Positions 1 through 6,978 of a DNA stretch of 11,908 bases are shown in pieces. Numbering within the stretch: the stretch's first letter is position 1; each line of letters starts with the position of its first letter. Source of the DNA: Chromatiales bacterium (lineage in GTDB: Bacteria > Pseudomonadota > Gammaproteobacteria > CAMYNG01); the NCBI GenBank assembly GCA_027021685.1, contig JALUTW010000192.1, positions 1-11,908 on the forward strand. The letters are read 5' to 3'. The translations under genes were made by a program, and so were the position numbers. The notes beneath the pieces were generated by a model, which searched no databases, was not told where the DNA came from, and saw nothing but the letters and a program-made list of their open reading frames with translations.

Positions 1-250
1 GGGGCAACGCCCCACAGGTTCATGTTATCAGGCTTTTACTCCGTTGGCAGCAGTACGGGGTTAGTCCATTTGGATCATTGGTTCACGACGGTGCTGGGTG
101 AATGATGGTTGACCTCAGGGGATCCGGCCGTCACACACCATATCGGTGTGGCACCGGGCCGTGGCCAATGCAACCTCATTGGCTGGTCAGTAGAACCTAA
201 TCTCAGAGTTCCGCGCGCGTCGCCGTGGGGAATTTTGAGACAGGTTCTGC
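1..250. other. Non-coding, hairpin-rich stretch at the left edge
   Basis: I see no convincing gene here. The composition is visibly less GC-rich than the rest of the window, and reading frames through it give arginine/proline-rich shadows. It holds several inverted repeats: GGGGC/GCCCC at 1-13 (3-nt loop), CACACC/GGTGTG at 134-150, GCCAATG/CATTGGC at 164-183 (6-nt loop), and a 12-bp pair at 201-240 described separately. It lies downstream of the minus-strand operon, so one or more of these may act in ending transcription. I checked for tRNA, CRISPR and integron-type sites and found none that I could support. Confidence 0.5.
201..240 (-). terminator. Candidate terminator of the moaC-mutH-methyltransferase operon
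   Basis: Arms at 201-212 and 229-240 pair over 12 positions around a 16-nt GC-rich loop. Ten pairs are Watson-Crick. The other two are G.U in plus-strand RNA but C.A mismatches in minus-strand RNA. The hairpin starts about 10 bases past the methyltransferase stop codon. On the minus strand it is followed by TTAGGTTCT, only moderately U-rich, so it is at best a weak intrinsic terminator. Confidence 0.4.
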
Positions 251-1075
251 TCAGTCCGGCCGCCTTCCGTGGCAGAACAGCGTCTCCACGTCCATCCAGA
301 TGCCCTTGTCACCGGCCAGGGCGGCGACGGTCTCGAGATGGCGGGCGCGGAATTCCTCGCGCGCCTCGGCGGGCAGGCGTTCGACCCAGGTGCGCAGGCC
401 CGAGTGCTGCACCACGTCCCACCATTCCTCCGGGCCGCTCAGGTGGTGTCCCATCTGCTCGGCGGCGATCTCGATGTCGGTGAATCCAGCCTGCTGCAGC
501 AGGGCCTCGCACTGTTCCGGTGCGCTGAGGCTTTGCCACTGCGGCGGGTCGGGCTCGACACCCATGGCGGCGAGGTCCGCGCGCAACTGCTCGGCCAGGG
601 GCGAGAAGGCACGCCCGCCGAAGACGGTGAAGGCCGTCCGGCCGCCGGGCTTGAGCACCCGGTGCCAGCGGCGCAGGCCCGCGCCGGGGTCGTCGAAGAA
701 GAACAGGCAGAAGCCGCCCAGCACCAGGTCGAAGTAGCGGGAGCGGAACTCGAGCCGCTCCCCGTCCATCTGGTGGAAGTCCACGTTGTCCAGGCCCAGG
801 CGCCGGACCTGCTCCGCCGCCTCGGCCAGCATGGCCGGGGCCAGATCGATGGCCTGCACCCGCCCGCCCGGGCGCACGCGCTGGGCTGCGGCCACGGTCA
901 CCGCACCGGTGCCGGCGCCCACGTCCAGCACCTTCTCGCCCGGCCGCGGCCGCGCCCGCTCCACCAGGCGGTCGGCGCAGAAGGGGAAGTGGCGCAGGGC
1001 CGGGTGGTCGTACCCCGGCGCCAGGGCATCGAACAGCTCGGCCCAGGCGGCCTTGGTCTCGCTGAGGTCGTCCAT
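251..1075 (-). CDS. Class I SAM-dependent methyltransferase (UbiE/COG2226-like)
   Basis: A soluble 274-residue protein expected to transfer a methyl group from S-adenosylmethionine to an unknown substrate. The Rossmann-type glycine-rich motif I is clear at about residues 49-57 (VLDVGAGTG). The acidic residue that binds the ribose hydroxyls is probably Asp77 in QAIDLAPAML. Motif IV lies in DLVLGGFCLFFFDDPG and motif VI-like LKPGGRTAFTVFG follows. The overall pattern resembles the UbiE/MenG group, but length and C-terminus do not allow a named function. The ATG directly abuts the TGA of mutH with no gap, so translation is probably coupled and no separate promoter is expected. It is the last gene of the minus-strand operon. 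The class assignment is secure; the substrate is unknown. Confidence 0.88.
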   Translation of the reverse strand: MDDLSETKAAWAELFDALAPGYDHPALRHFPFCADRLVERARPRPGEKVLDVGAGTGAVTVAAAQRVRPGGRVQAIDLAPAMLAEAAEQVRRLGLDNVDFHQMDGERLEFRSRYFDLVLGGFCLFFFDDPGAGLRRWHRVLKPGGRTAFTVFGGRAFSPLAEQLRADLAAMGVEPDPPQWQSLSAPEQCEALLQQAGFTDIEIAAEQMGHHLSGPEEWWDVVQHSGLRTWVERLPAEAREEFRARHLETVAALAGDKGIWMDVETLFCHGRRPD

Positions 1076-1759
1076 TCAGGTCACCGGCAGCTGGTAGTGG
1101 CGCGCCAGCAGGGCGGCGGTGAAGCCGGCGCGCAGGTAGAAGCCGCGGGGCAGGGTGCTGATGGTCTCGCCATCGGCCCCCACCGCCGCGGTGAGCACGC
1201 GGCCGTGGGCGGCCTTGGGGCGGATCTGGAGCCAGCGCCCGCGGCGGGCGTCGATGCGCTCCAGCTCGCCGCGGCAGACCAGCTCCATGAGTTCCTCGTA
1301 GTCGGCGCGCAGGGCGGCGTCCTCCGCCGGAGCCGGCCGCCACAGCAGGGGCGTGCCCACGCGGCGCCGCGCCAGCGGGACGCCGGCTGCCGCCTCCACC
1401 GGCACCCACAGCACGCAGGCCAGCTTGCGCCGCACCCAGGAGCGGGCCCACGGCAGGTGCGCCTCGGCCCCCAGGGGCACGGTGCACACGTAGGTGGACT
1501 CGCGCGGGCGGCCGCGGGCGTCCACCGGCAGGGTCTTGAGTTCCACTCCCAGGTGGGGGAAGTCGGGCTCGGCCTGGGCGCCGGCCGCCGCGCCCAGGGC
1601 CGCTTCCAGGAGCTGGCCCACCCAGCCCTTGTCGCGGCGCAGATCGGCGGGCACCGGCCGCCCCAGGGCCGCGGCCAGTTCGCCCAGGGTGTGTCCTGCC
1701 AGGTCCGCGGCGCGGGCCTCGAGCCGGGCCAGCGTCGCGGGGGCCCTCGCACCGGTCAC
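1076..1759 (-). CDS. mutH: DNA mismatch repair endonuclease MutH
   Basis: MutH nicks the unmethylated strand at hemimethylated GATC sites after activation by MutS and MutL, directing mismatch repair to the new strand. The protein is 227 residues from a GTG start, close to the 229 of the Escherichia coli enzyme. The active site is intact: Glu52, Asp66, Glu73 and Lys75 line up with E. coli Glu56, Asp70, Glu77 and Lys79, within RDKGWVGQLLE and GVELKTLPVD. The later family signatures RRVGTPLLW, LQIRPKAA and LPRGFYLRAGFTAALLARH are all present. I chose the GTG at 1759-1757 because it overlaps the moaC stop as GTGA and gives the right length; a longer frame would extend 35 low-complexity residues into moaC. 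Placement between moaC and a methyltransferase is unusual. Identification is near certain. Confidence 0.96.
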   Translation of the reverse strand: MTGARAPATLARLEARAADLAGHTLGELAAALGRPVPADLRRDKGWVGQLLEAALGAAAGAQAEPDFPHLGVELKTLPVDARGRPRESTYVCTVPLGAEAHLPWARSWVRRKLACVLWVPVEAAAGVPLARRRVGTPLLWRPAPAEDAALRADYEELMELVCRGELERIDARRGRWLQIRPKAAHGRVLTAAVGADGETISTLPRGFYLRAGFTAALLARHYQLPVT

Positions 1760-2256
1760 GGGTGGCCGCCCCCCTCGTCCCGGCGCCAGTCGCCGGACTT
1801 GCCGCCCGACTTGGCCAGGAGGCGGATGTCCTCCATCACCATGCCGCGATCCACCGCCTTGCACATGTCGTAGATGGTGAGCAGGGCCACCTGGACCGCG
1901 GTGAGGGCCTCCATCTCGACTCCGGTCTTGCCCCGGGTCTCGGCGGTGACGCGGCAGTGTACGCCGGGCAGGTCGGCCTCAGGCGCGAGTTCCACCTCCA
2001 CCCGGGTCAGGGGCAGGGGATGGCACAGGGGCACCAAGTCCGCCGTCTTCTTGGCCGCCATGATGCCCGCCACCCGGGCCACGCCCAGGACGTCGCCCTT
2101 GGCGTGGCCGCCCCGGCGGATGAGGGCCAGGGTGTCGGGGCGCATGCGGATGCGGCCCTCGGCCACCGCCACCCGGTGGGTGTCGGCCTTGTGGCCCACG
2201 TCCACCATGTGGGCCTCGCCGGCGGCGTTGAAGTGGGTGAGCTTGTCGCTGGCCAC
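1756..2256 (-). CDS. moaC: Molybdenum cofactor synthesis protein MoaC (cyclic pyranopterin monophosphate synthase)
   Basis: MoaC converts 3',8-cyclo-dihydro-GTP, made by MoaA, to cyclic pyranopterin monophosphate, the first stable intermediate of molybdopterin. The 166-residue product matches the family throughout: KGDVLGVARVAGIMAAKK, DLVPLCHPL, GVEMEALTA, IYDMCKAVDRGM and LLAKSGGKSG. Lys53, His79, Asp130 and Lys133 correspond to E. coli Lys51, His77, Asp128 and Lys131. I place the start at the GTG at 2256-2254, preceded by GGAGG 6 bases upstream, giving a family-sized protein beginning with the usual LTHFN segment. A longer frame exists but its upstream part is not MoaC-like. It heads the operon with mutH and is divergent from moaD-moaE. 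No moaA is in the window. Confidence 0.95.
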   Translation of the reverse strand: MASDKLTHFNAAGEAHMVDVGHKADTHRVAVAEGRIRMRPDTLALIRRGGHAKGDVLGVARVAGIMAAKKTADLVPLCHPLPLTRVEVELAPEADLPGVHCRVTAETRGKTGVEMEALTAVQVALLTIYDMCKAVDRGMVMEDIRLLAKSGGKSGDWRRDEGGGHP

Positions 2257-2289
2257 GCGGACCCTCCGCTGGTGGGGTTTCGTGCCGGC

Positions 2290-2318
2290 ATGATAGGCTT
2301 GCACTCCCGTGATGACAA
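2290..2318 (-). promoter_or_regulatory. Sigma70-type promoter for the moaC-mutH-methyltransferase operon
   Basis: Read on the minus strand, TTGTCA (complement of 2313-2318) is followed after exactly 17 bases by TATCAT (complement of 2290-2295). Each hexamer matches the sigma70 consensus at five of six positions with ideal spacing. Transcription should begin near 2283, leaving a leader of about 27 nt with the GGAGG before the moaC GTG. I see no comparably good promoter for moaD on the other strand, and no room for a molybdenum-cofactor riboswitch. Confidence 0.75.
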
Positions 2319-2337
2319 CGCCATCCGGCTGCCGGCC

Positions 2338-2574
2338 ATGACCATCCAGGTGAACGTGAGACTCTTTGCCTCCCTGCGCGAGCGGGTGGGGTGCGGCGAG
2401 GCGGTCCTGGAACTGCCCGCGGGTGCCACCGCCGCCGAGGCGTGGGCCCGGCTGGCGGACGGGCCGCTGCCCGACAACACCCTGGTGGCCGTGAACCGCG
2501 AGTACACCGACGCCGGCCACCGCCTGGCCGACGGCGACGAGCTGGCCTTCTTTCCGCCGGTGACCGGGGGCTGA
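2338..2574 (+). CDS. moaD: Molybdopterin synthase small (sulfur carrier) subunit MoaD
   Basis: MoaD is a ubiquitin-fold sulfur carrier. Its C-terminal glycine is adenylated by a MoeB-type enzyme, converted to a thiocarboxylate, and inserted into the active site of MoaE. The product is 78 residues, the usual length, and ends in the essential Gly-Gly. The start VNVRLFASLRERVG and the segment VAVNREYTDAGHRLADGDEL followed by FFPPVTGG are typical of MoaD. I chose the ATG at 2338; an in-frame ATG at 2290 would add 16 residues not seen in the family. No strong ribosome binding site precedes it. The stop lies 5 bases before moaE, so the two subunits are co-translated. Confidence 0.93.
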   Translation: MTIQVNVRLFASLRERVGCGEAVLELPAGATAAEAWARLADGPLPDNTLVAVNREYTDAGHRLADGDELAFFPPVTGG

Positions 2575-2579
2575 ACGGG

Positions 2580-3017
2580 ATGAAGGTGGCCCTGGCCCCG
2601 GCGGCCCTCGATCCCTGGGCGGAGGTGAGTGCCCACCAGCAGTCCCTGCGCCCCGGCGCCTTTGGTGCCACCGCTGTCTTCGTGGGCACCATGCGGGACT
2701 TCAACGACGGCGAGGCGGTGGAGGGCATGTTCCTGGAGCACTACCCCGGCATGACCGAGGCCCACCTGGAGCGCATCGCCGCCGAGGCCCTGGCGCGCTG
2801 GGATCTGCTGGACGTGCTCGTGGTGCACCGGGTGGGGGAGATCGCCCCGGGCGAGCCCATCGTGGTCACCGCCGCGTGGTCGGCCCACCGCGGCGAGGCC
2901 TTCGCTGCCTGCCGCTACCTCATGGGGGAGCTCAAGAGCCGGGCGCCGTTCTGGAAGAAGGAACGCCTGCGGGAGGGCGAGCGCTGGGTGGCGTTCAAAA
3001 CCCCGGCCGAAGAATAG
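2580..3017 (+). CDS. moaE: Molybdopterin synthase catalytic subunit MoaE
   Basis: MoaE is the large subunit of molybdopterin synthase. It transfers two sulfur atoms from MoaD thiocarboxylate to cyclic pyranopterin monophosphate to make the dithiolene of molybdopterin. The 145-residue protein is family-sized (150 in E. coli). Lys119 and Lys126, the catalytic lysines, fall at the same numbers as in E. coli within ELKSRAPFWKKE. Other family segments are GATAVFVGTMRDFNDGE, LEHYPGMTE, HRVGEIAPGEPIV and HRGEAFAACRYLMGELK. The start lies 5 bases after the moaD stop with only a weak GGGA before it, suggesting coupling to moaD. The pair is divergent from moaC, whereas many proteobacteria carry moaC next to moaD and moaE in one direction. 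Confidence 0.96.
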   Translation: MKVALAPAALDPWAEVSAHQQSLRPGAFGATAVFVGTMRDFNDGEAVEGMFLEHYPGMTEAHLERIAAEALARWDLLDVLVVHRVGEIAPGEPIVVTAAWSAHRGEAFAACRYLMGELKSRAPFWKKERLREGERWVAFKTPAEE

Positions 3018-3044
3018 GGCTCTTCCGCATGCGGGTACCGGTAC
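3009..3044. repeat. Three back-to-back palindromes after moaE
   Basis: GAAGA/TCTTC (3009-3013 and 3021-3025, overlapping the moaE stop), the perfect palindrome CCGCATGCGG (3025-3034) and the perfect palindrome GTACCGGTAC (3035-3044) follow one another without gaps, then GGGCCC and CTTTAT. They could form the end of the moaDE transcript or be protein-binding sites. There is no proper U-run, so I do not call a terminator. Confidence 0.4.
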
Positions 3045-3061
3045 GGGCCCCTTTATCTGGC

Positions 3062-3105
3062 GGAATCCCCAACATGTGTAATACTTCTGTGTGATGGCGG
3101 GGATT
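3062..3105 (+). promoter_or_regulatory. Possible ECF-type promoter and operator-like inverted repeat before the barrel gene
   Basis: GGAATCC at 3062-3068 resembles the -35 element recognised by many ECF sigma factors (GGAAC-like). TCTGT follows at 3086-3090 after 17 bases, resembling the TCTGA-type -10. An inverted repeat AATCCCC/GGGGATT (3064-3070 and 3099-3105) brackets the element. A separate AT-rich TAAAAT lies at 3119-3124 without a good -35. If real, this would place the downstream operon under its own sigma factor. The motifs are short and this is tentative. Confidence 0.3.
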
Positions 3106-3162
3106 TTCGCCCTTTACCTAAAATAAACAATCTGCGCCGAAGAACAACCGACAAGGGGGCGC

Positions 3163-5133
3163 GTGGTGTCTGGTGGTCCTGCGCGCGGCCGGTGTTTGGC
3201 CGCCGCGCTTGCGTTGTTGTGTTTTCAGGCGGTTCCGGCGTCGGAGCTGGAACTGGCGCCTCCTTCCAGGGGCTGGCGGGGTCCCGCCGAGCCGTTTCGT
3301 ATCCGCGTTCCCGACCAGTGGCCGGTGGAACGCCTCCAGCGCTTGGCGCTGGAGGTGGACGGGGTGGACGTCACTTCCCTGCTGACCCGCGAGGGGCCCT
3401 ATGCCGTGTACCGGCCGGTGGAGCCCCTGGCCTACGGCAGCCACGAGGTGAGGGTGGTGGAATACCTGCCGGACGGCGGCGTCGAGGAACTGGTCCTGTG
3501 GGAGGTCGAGGTGCGGCATTCGGCGGCGTTCCGCGAGGCCTCGGCCGGAATGGAGGCGGATCTCACCCTCTCCCGGCGCGTTGCGGCCAGCAGCAACCTG
3601 GCCGGGCCGGCGCAGTGGGCCGCGGAAGGCACCCTGACCCTGAGCGGGATGGCTGCCGACGGCGAGTGGCGCGCGACGGGCAGTGCGGGGCTCGGCTACA
3701 ACAGCCTGCAGCCTTCGGCCGGGGAAAGAAAGGTCGATCTCACGAGCTACATGGCCCGCCTGGAGCGCAAGGCGCTGGGGGTGTCCCTGGGCAATCTCGG
3801 TGTGACCGGCAGCAGTCTCATCAGCGACGGGGTGTCCACCCGGGGCGTGGCAGTGGATTTCGGGCATCTCGACCTCCGCCGGGTACGGGCCAGGGCCTTC
3901 GTGGCGCGTGCAGACAGTGTGTCCGGTTTCCGGGAAGGTCTGGGCATCGGCGACGAGGAGAACCGGGTTGTGGGTGGGGATTTCACCTTTTTCCCGCTAA
4001 AGGCCTCGCCGCAGGATCTGGTGGTACAGGGGACGGTCTACGACGGCACCGCGTCCACCGGTGGCGAAGGCACGCTTGGCGGCGAATCGGTCCAGAAAGG
4101 GAGCGGTGCCTCGCTGAGCGTGGACGGCCGGATGTTCAAGGGGCGCCTGCGGGTACGTGGTGAATATGCCCGAACCCGGTGGGATCCGGATGCCGGCGGG
4201 AGCCTGTCGGATTCGCTCACCGATGATGCCTATCTGGTCGGGATCCGGTACGGCGGAGAGTTCCGGGGCAAGACCGGCGGGAGCTGGGACGTGCGGCTCA
4301 CCCATGGCCGGGCGGGCCCCTATTTCAACAGCCTGCTCAAGGCCGGGGCACCCAACGACCAGGAAGCCACGCAGCTGGTCCTGGCAGGGCAGCGGGGCGG
4401 CTGGACCGCCGGCCTGGCGTTGCTGCGGGCCCGCAGCAACGTGGCCGATGAGGCGACCATCCCGGTGGCGGGGCTGGATTCGGCCGTGGCCGACGCGGTC
4501 TATTCGTTCCGCAAGCCGTGGGCGGGGCTGGTCACCAAGCTCTCCATGACGGCGGGCCGCCAGCGGAGCCGTCCCCGGCGGCTGCCCGCGGGCTACCTGG
4601 CGGGGATCGTGGCCGATGATCTCACCACCTCCGGCAGCCTGAGCGTGGACTATTCGGTACTGGGCGCCACGGGCAAGCTGGCCTGGGACCGTGCCACGCG
4701 GTGGGACTATGCCGCGGTATCGGCCAGCCGCACCGACACCTGGAAGTTGTCTCTCAAGAGGTCTTTCCTGAAGAAGAAGCTCACCGTCTCTCCCACCTAC
4801 ACCCGTTCCGACACGCGCGAGCTGGACGGCAGCGGCAACAGCATCACTGACACCGTGACCGTGGTGTTTTCCCTCCGTGGCATACCCCACGAGCGCCTGA
4901 GCCTGACCATCACCCCCCAGGTGAACCGCATCCGGGATCCCTACGGCACAGACACGGAGACGCGCACGGTCACCTTTGGTGCAGGCTGGCGCCTGGCCAA
5001 GGGCGGCGGGACCGGCCCGGCGGTCACCCTCGGCTTGTCCGGAACATGGCAGAGAGTGGCGGACCGGCCGGCGGGAACGTCGGTGAGCGGGTGGCAGATC
5101 TTCGGCAGCATCAGCGTGGTGTTCGGGCGATGA
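3163..5133 (+). CDS. Predicted outer-membrane beta-barrel protein with N-terminal Ig-like domain
   Basis: I do not recognise a named family for this 656-residue protein. Residues 1-27 form a signal peptide (Arg-containing start, then LAAALALL, cleavage near VPAS). Residues about 42-118 look like a small beta-sandwich (FRIRVPDQWPVERLQRL, then YGSHEVRVVEYLPDGGVEEL). From about 131 to the end there are many alternating strands rich in Gly, Ser, Thr and aromatics, separated by Asp/Gly loops, such as GRLRVRGEYARTRWD, KLTVSPTYTRSD and LTLGLSG-like strands. It ends in SGWQIFGSISVVFGR. This is the texture of a barrel of 16 or more strands, though the last residue is Arg rather than Phe or Trp. The start is GTG at 3163 or 3166; AAGGGGG at 3153-3159 is better spaced for the latter. 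It overlaps the next gene by ATGA and begins the exported-protein operon. Envelope location is likely; function unknown. Confidence 0.75.
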   Translation: MVSGGPARGRCLAAALALLCFQAVPASELELAPPSRGWRGPAEPFRIRVPDQWPVERLQRLALEVDGVDVTSLLTREGPYAVYRPVEPLAYGSHEVRVVEYLPDGGVEELVLWEVEVRHSAAFREASAGMEADLTLSRRVAASSNLAGPAQWAAEGTLTLSGMAADGEWRATGSAGLGYNSLQPSAGERKVDLTSYMARLERKALGVSLGNLGVTGSSLISDGVSTRGVAVDFGHLDLRRVRARAFVARADSVSGFREGLGIGDEENRVVGGDFTFFPLKASPQDLVVQGTVYDGTASTGGEGTLGGESVQKGSGASLSVDGRMFKGRLRVRGEYARTRWDPDAGGSLSDSLTDDAYLVGIRYGGEFRGKTGGSWDVRLTHGRAGPYFNSLLKAGAPNDQEATQLVLAGQRGGWTAGLALLRARSNVADEATIPVAGLDSAVADAVYSFRKPWAGLVTKLSMTAGRQRSRPRRLPAGYLAGIVADDLTTSGSLSVDYSVLGATGKLAWDRATRWDYAAVSASRTDTWKLSLKRSFLKKKLTVSPTYTRSDTRELDGSGNSITDTVTVVFSLRGIPHERLSLTITPQVNRIRDPYGTDTETRTVTFGAGWRLAKGGGTGPAVTLGLSGTWQRVADRPAGTSVSGWQIFGSISVVFGR

Positions 5134-6344
5134 ACAGACGTTGCGATAACGGTTGGAGGGGCAGGCGCGGCGTGCGGCTGCCGGGGTGGGGGCTCGCGGC
5201 CCTGCTGTGCCTGCCGGCCGTGGCCGGCGCGAACCTGCTTAACGGGTCGGTGAACAGCGTGCCGCAGACCGTGGACAGCACGCGCGACACGGTGCTGCGG
5301 GTGCGCTGGCAGATGACCTTCCAGAACAACGGCGAGCCGGGCACGGTGTACTCCAACAGCGGTGTGGTGGGATTGTATGGTGGCCAGACCTGCCAGGTAT
5401 TCCAGACGGTTGCCGGGCGGGTGGAAAAACAGGTGTCCACTGCCCAGCCGCCGGTGACGGTGACGTTCGACGAGACGGTCACCGTGCCGGCGGCGGCGGT
5501 GGTGGCGGCGCGCCGCCAGGGGCTGCCCTACATCGACTACTGCCGCCGGTTTCTGGACGACGACGGTTTCACTCCCGGCATCCTGCTGGTCCAGAGACTG
5601 TACCTGCAGGCGGGCGGCCTGGGCGGCGAGCTGGGGCTCAACTATGTCCGCCTGCGGTTCGACGACGGCAGCGTGTCCACCGTGGTTCCGCGCGGCGGGC
5701 GCCTGGGCATCCGGGCCCTGGTGCGCCACAACGGGCGCGGGCTGGTGCGCGCCGTGTGGGAGGTGGCCGATCCCGCCAGCACCCGCGGCACGCCGCAGTA
5801 CGTGGTTCTGGGCACCGTCCACCGCTACCTGACCGGGGCCGGCGAGGAAATCCTCACCGGGCCCGCGCTGCCCACGCACCTGCCGGGATTGTACCTGGTG
5901 CGGTTGCGTTTTCTTGAACCCGAGGTGCCCGCCTCGGCCCTCGTGTTGCGCTATTTCGTGCAGAGCACCACGGCCACGCCACAACCGCTGGCGCCCATTG
6001 CGGTGTCCGGGCCCGCGGACGGCGCGCGGCTGGCGCCGGCCACTCGTTTCCGCTGGGCGCCGGTGGAAGGGGCCGGGGCCTATCGCATCGAGTTCCACCG
6101 GGCCGAAGGAGGGTTCGGCGCCCGGCCGGACCGGCCGGCGGACGACAGCCGCCCGGAGGCCGGACTGCTGGTGCCGGGGGACGCCGGCGAAGCGGCGGTT
6201 TCCCGCCTGGTGCGCGAGCGGCTGACGCCGGGCACCTGGTTCTGGCGGGTGGTGGCCTTCGACGGGGAGGGTCGCCGGGTGGCGGCCGGGCCTTTCCGGC
6301 GCATCATCGTGGGGCCGGCGCGCGCCGATGGCGGAGGAGGCTGA
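5130..6344 (+). CDS. Secreted beta-sandwich protein with C-terminal FN3-like domain
   Basis: A 404-residue protein of unknown function. It has a long, Arg-rich signal peptide (hydrophobic core GLAALLCLPAVAGA, cleavage near residue 34). The mature part is strand-rich: an N-terminal segment (about 35-160) with two cysteines that could pair, in GQTCQVF and YIDYCRRF, then a middle segment with PGLYLVRLRFLEPE. The last ~110 residues look like a fibronectin-III or Ig-type domain: GPADGARLAPATRFRWAPV, then GAYRIEFHRAEGG, and the closing WFWRVVAFDGEGRRVAAGPF. Such domains usually mediate binding at the cell surface or periplasm. The ATG at 5130 overlaps the stop of the barrel gene as ATGA, and the end overlaps the sigma factor gene by 17 bases, so the three are clearly one translational unit. 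The export call is secure; the role is inferred only from context. Confidence 0.75.
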   Translation: MNRRCDNGWRGRRGVRLPGWGLAALLCLPAVAGANLLNGSVNSVPQTVDSTRDTVLRVRWQMTFQNNGEPGTVYSNSGVVGLYGGQTCQVFQTVAGRVEKQVSTAQPPVTVTFDETVTVPAAAVVAARRQGLPYIDYCRRFLDDDGFTPGILLVQRLYLQAGGLGGELGLNYVRLRFDDGSVSTVVPRGGRLGIRALVRHNGRGLVRAVWEVADPASTRGTPQYVVLGTVHRYLTGAGEEILTGPALPTHLPGLYLVRLRFLEPEVPASALVLRYFVQSTTATPQPLAPIAVSGPADGARLAPATRFRWAPVEGAGAYRIEFHRAEGGFGARPDRPADDSRPEAGLLVPGDAGEAAVSRLVRERLTPGTWFWRVVAFDGEGRRVAAGPFRRIIVGPARADGGGG

Positions 6345-6918
6345 GGCCAGGGACTGGCTGTCCCGCGTGGCGCAGGGCGACGAGGGCGCCCTGCGGTGCC
6401 TGTATGACGCCTATTCCCCGGCCATCTACCGTTTCGCCCTGGCCCGCCTGGGCAACGCGGCCGACGCGGCCGACGTGGTCAACGAGGTCATGCTGGAGGT
6501 GTGGCGCGGGGCCGCGGCCCGCTACCAGGGTGATGCCTCGGTGAGCACCTGGCTCCACGGCATGACCTCCTTCCGCATCATCGACTGCCTGCGCCGCCGG
6601 GCGCGCCACGAGGGGGACGGCGATCCCGAACCCGGTTCCGACCGGCAGGAATACGAGCGCTGGATGGAGGCCGAGGGCGAGCCGCCGGGCGAGGCCCTGG
6701 TGCGGGCGGCGGAGGACGCCACCCTGCTGCGCCGGTGCCTGGACAGGCTGGGTCCGCTTCTGCGCCAGGCGGTGTACCTGGCGTTTTTCGAGGAGCGCCC
6801 CTACGGGGAGATCGCGGGCATCCTCCAGTGCAGCGAGGGCACGGTGAAATCCCGCATCTTCAACGCCCGCCGCCAGCTCCGGGAGTGCCTGGAGGGCCTG
6901 ATGGCGGGGCGGGCGTGA
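6328..6918 (+). CDS. ECF-family RNA polymerase sigma factor
   Basis: A 196-residue group 4 (extracytoplasmic function) sigma factor. Region 2 is at about residues 24-93: LYDAYSPAIYRFALARLG, DAADVVNEVMLEVWRG for core binding and -10 recognition, then SVSTWLHGM and IDCLRRRAR. Region 4 is at about 133-187, with the helix-turn-helix RPYGEIAGILQCSEGTVKSR that reads the -35 element. Regions 3 and 1.1 are absent, as expected for the class, and a 40-residue acidic linker joins the domains. The gene begins inside the end of the beta-sandwich gene (17-bp overlap) and is followed 60 bases on by its cognate anti-sigma factor. Cys87 and Cys168 are present, but nothing shows redox sensing. Its targets are unknown; autoregulation of this operon is likely by analogy with other ECF systems. 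Confidence 0.95.
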   Translation: MAEEAEARDWLSRVAQGDEGALRCLYDAYSPAIYRFALARLGNAADAADVVNEVMLEVWRGAAARYQGDASVSTWLHGMTSFRIIDCLRRRARHEGDGDPEPGSDRQEYERWMEAEGEPPGEALVRAAEDATLLRRCLDRLGPLLRQAVYLAFFEERPYGEIAGILQCSEGTVKSRIFNARRQLRECLEGLMAGRA

Positions 6919-6978
6919 ACCCGGCCCGGTGATGCTGCGGCAAACCATTGACGCCGTGGCGTGATGCGGCGGGGCACG

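Noticed and set aside
1..110. tRNA gene or integron attC-like site
   Set aside because: GTTAG- and GGTTCA-like words occur, but no cloverleaf or paired core sites could be built from them.
1760..1864. Longer MutH start inside moaC (ATG at 1864)
   Set aside because: It would add 35 low-complexity residues not found in MutH, while the GTG at 1759 gives the family length and a GTGA overlap.
269..1873. Open frame of 534 codons on the plus strand
   Set aside because: It runs antisense through the methyltransferase and mutH, has the His/Gln/Ala/Gly-rich composition of a shadow frame in high-GC DNA, and shows no domain.
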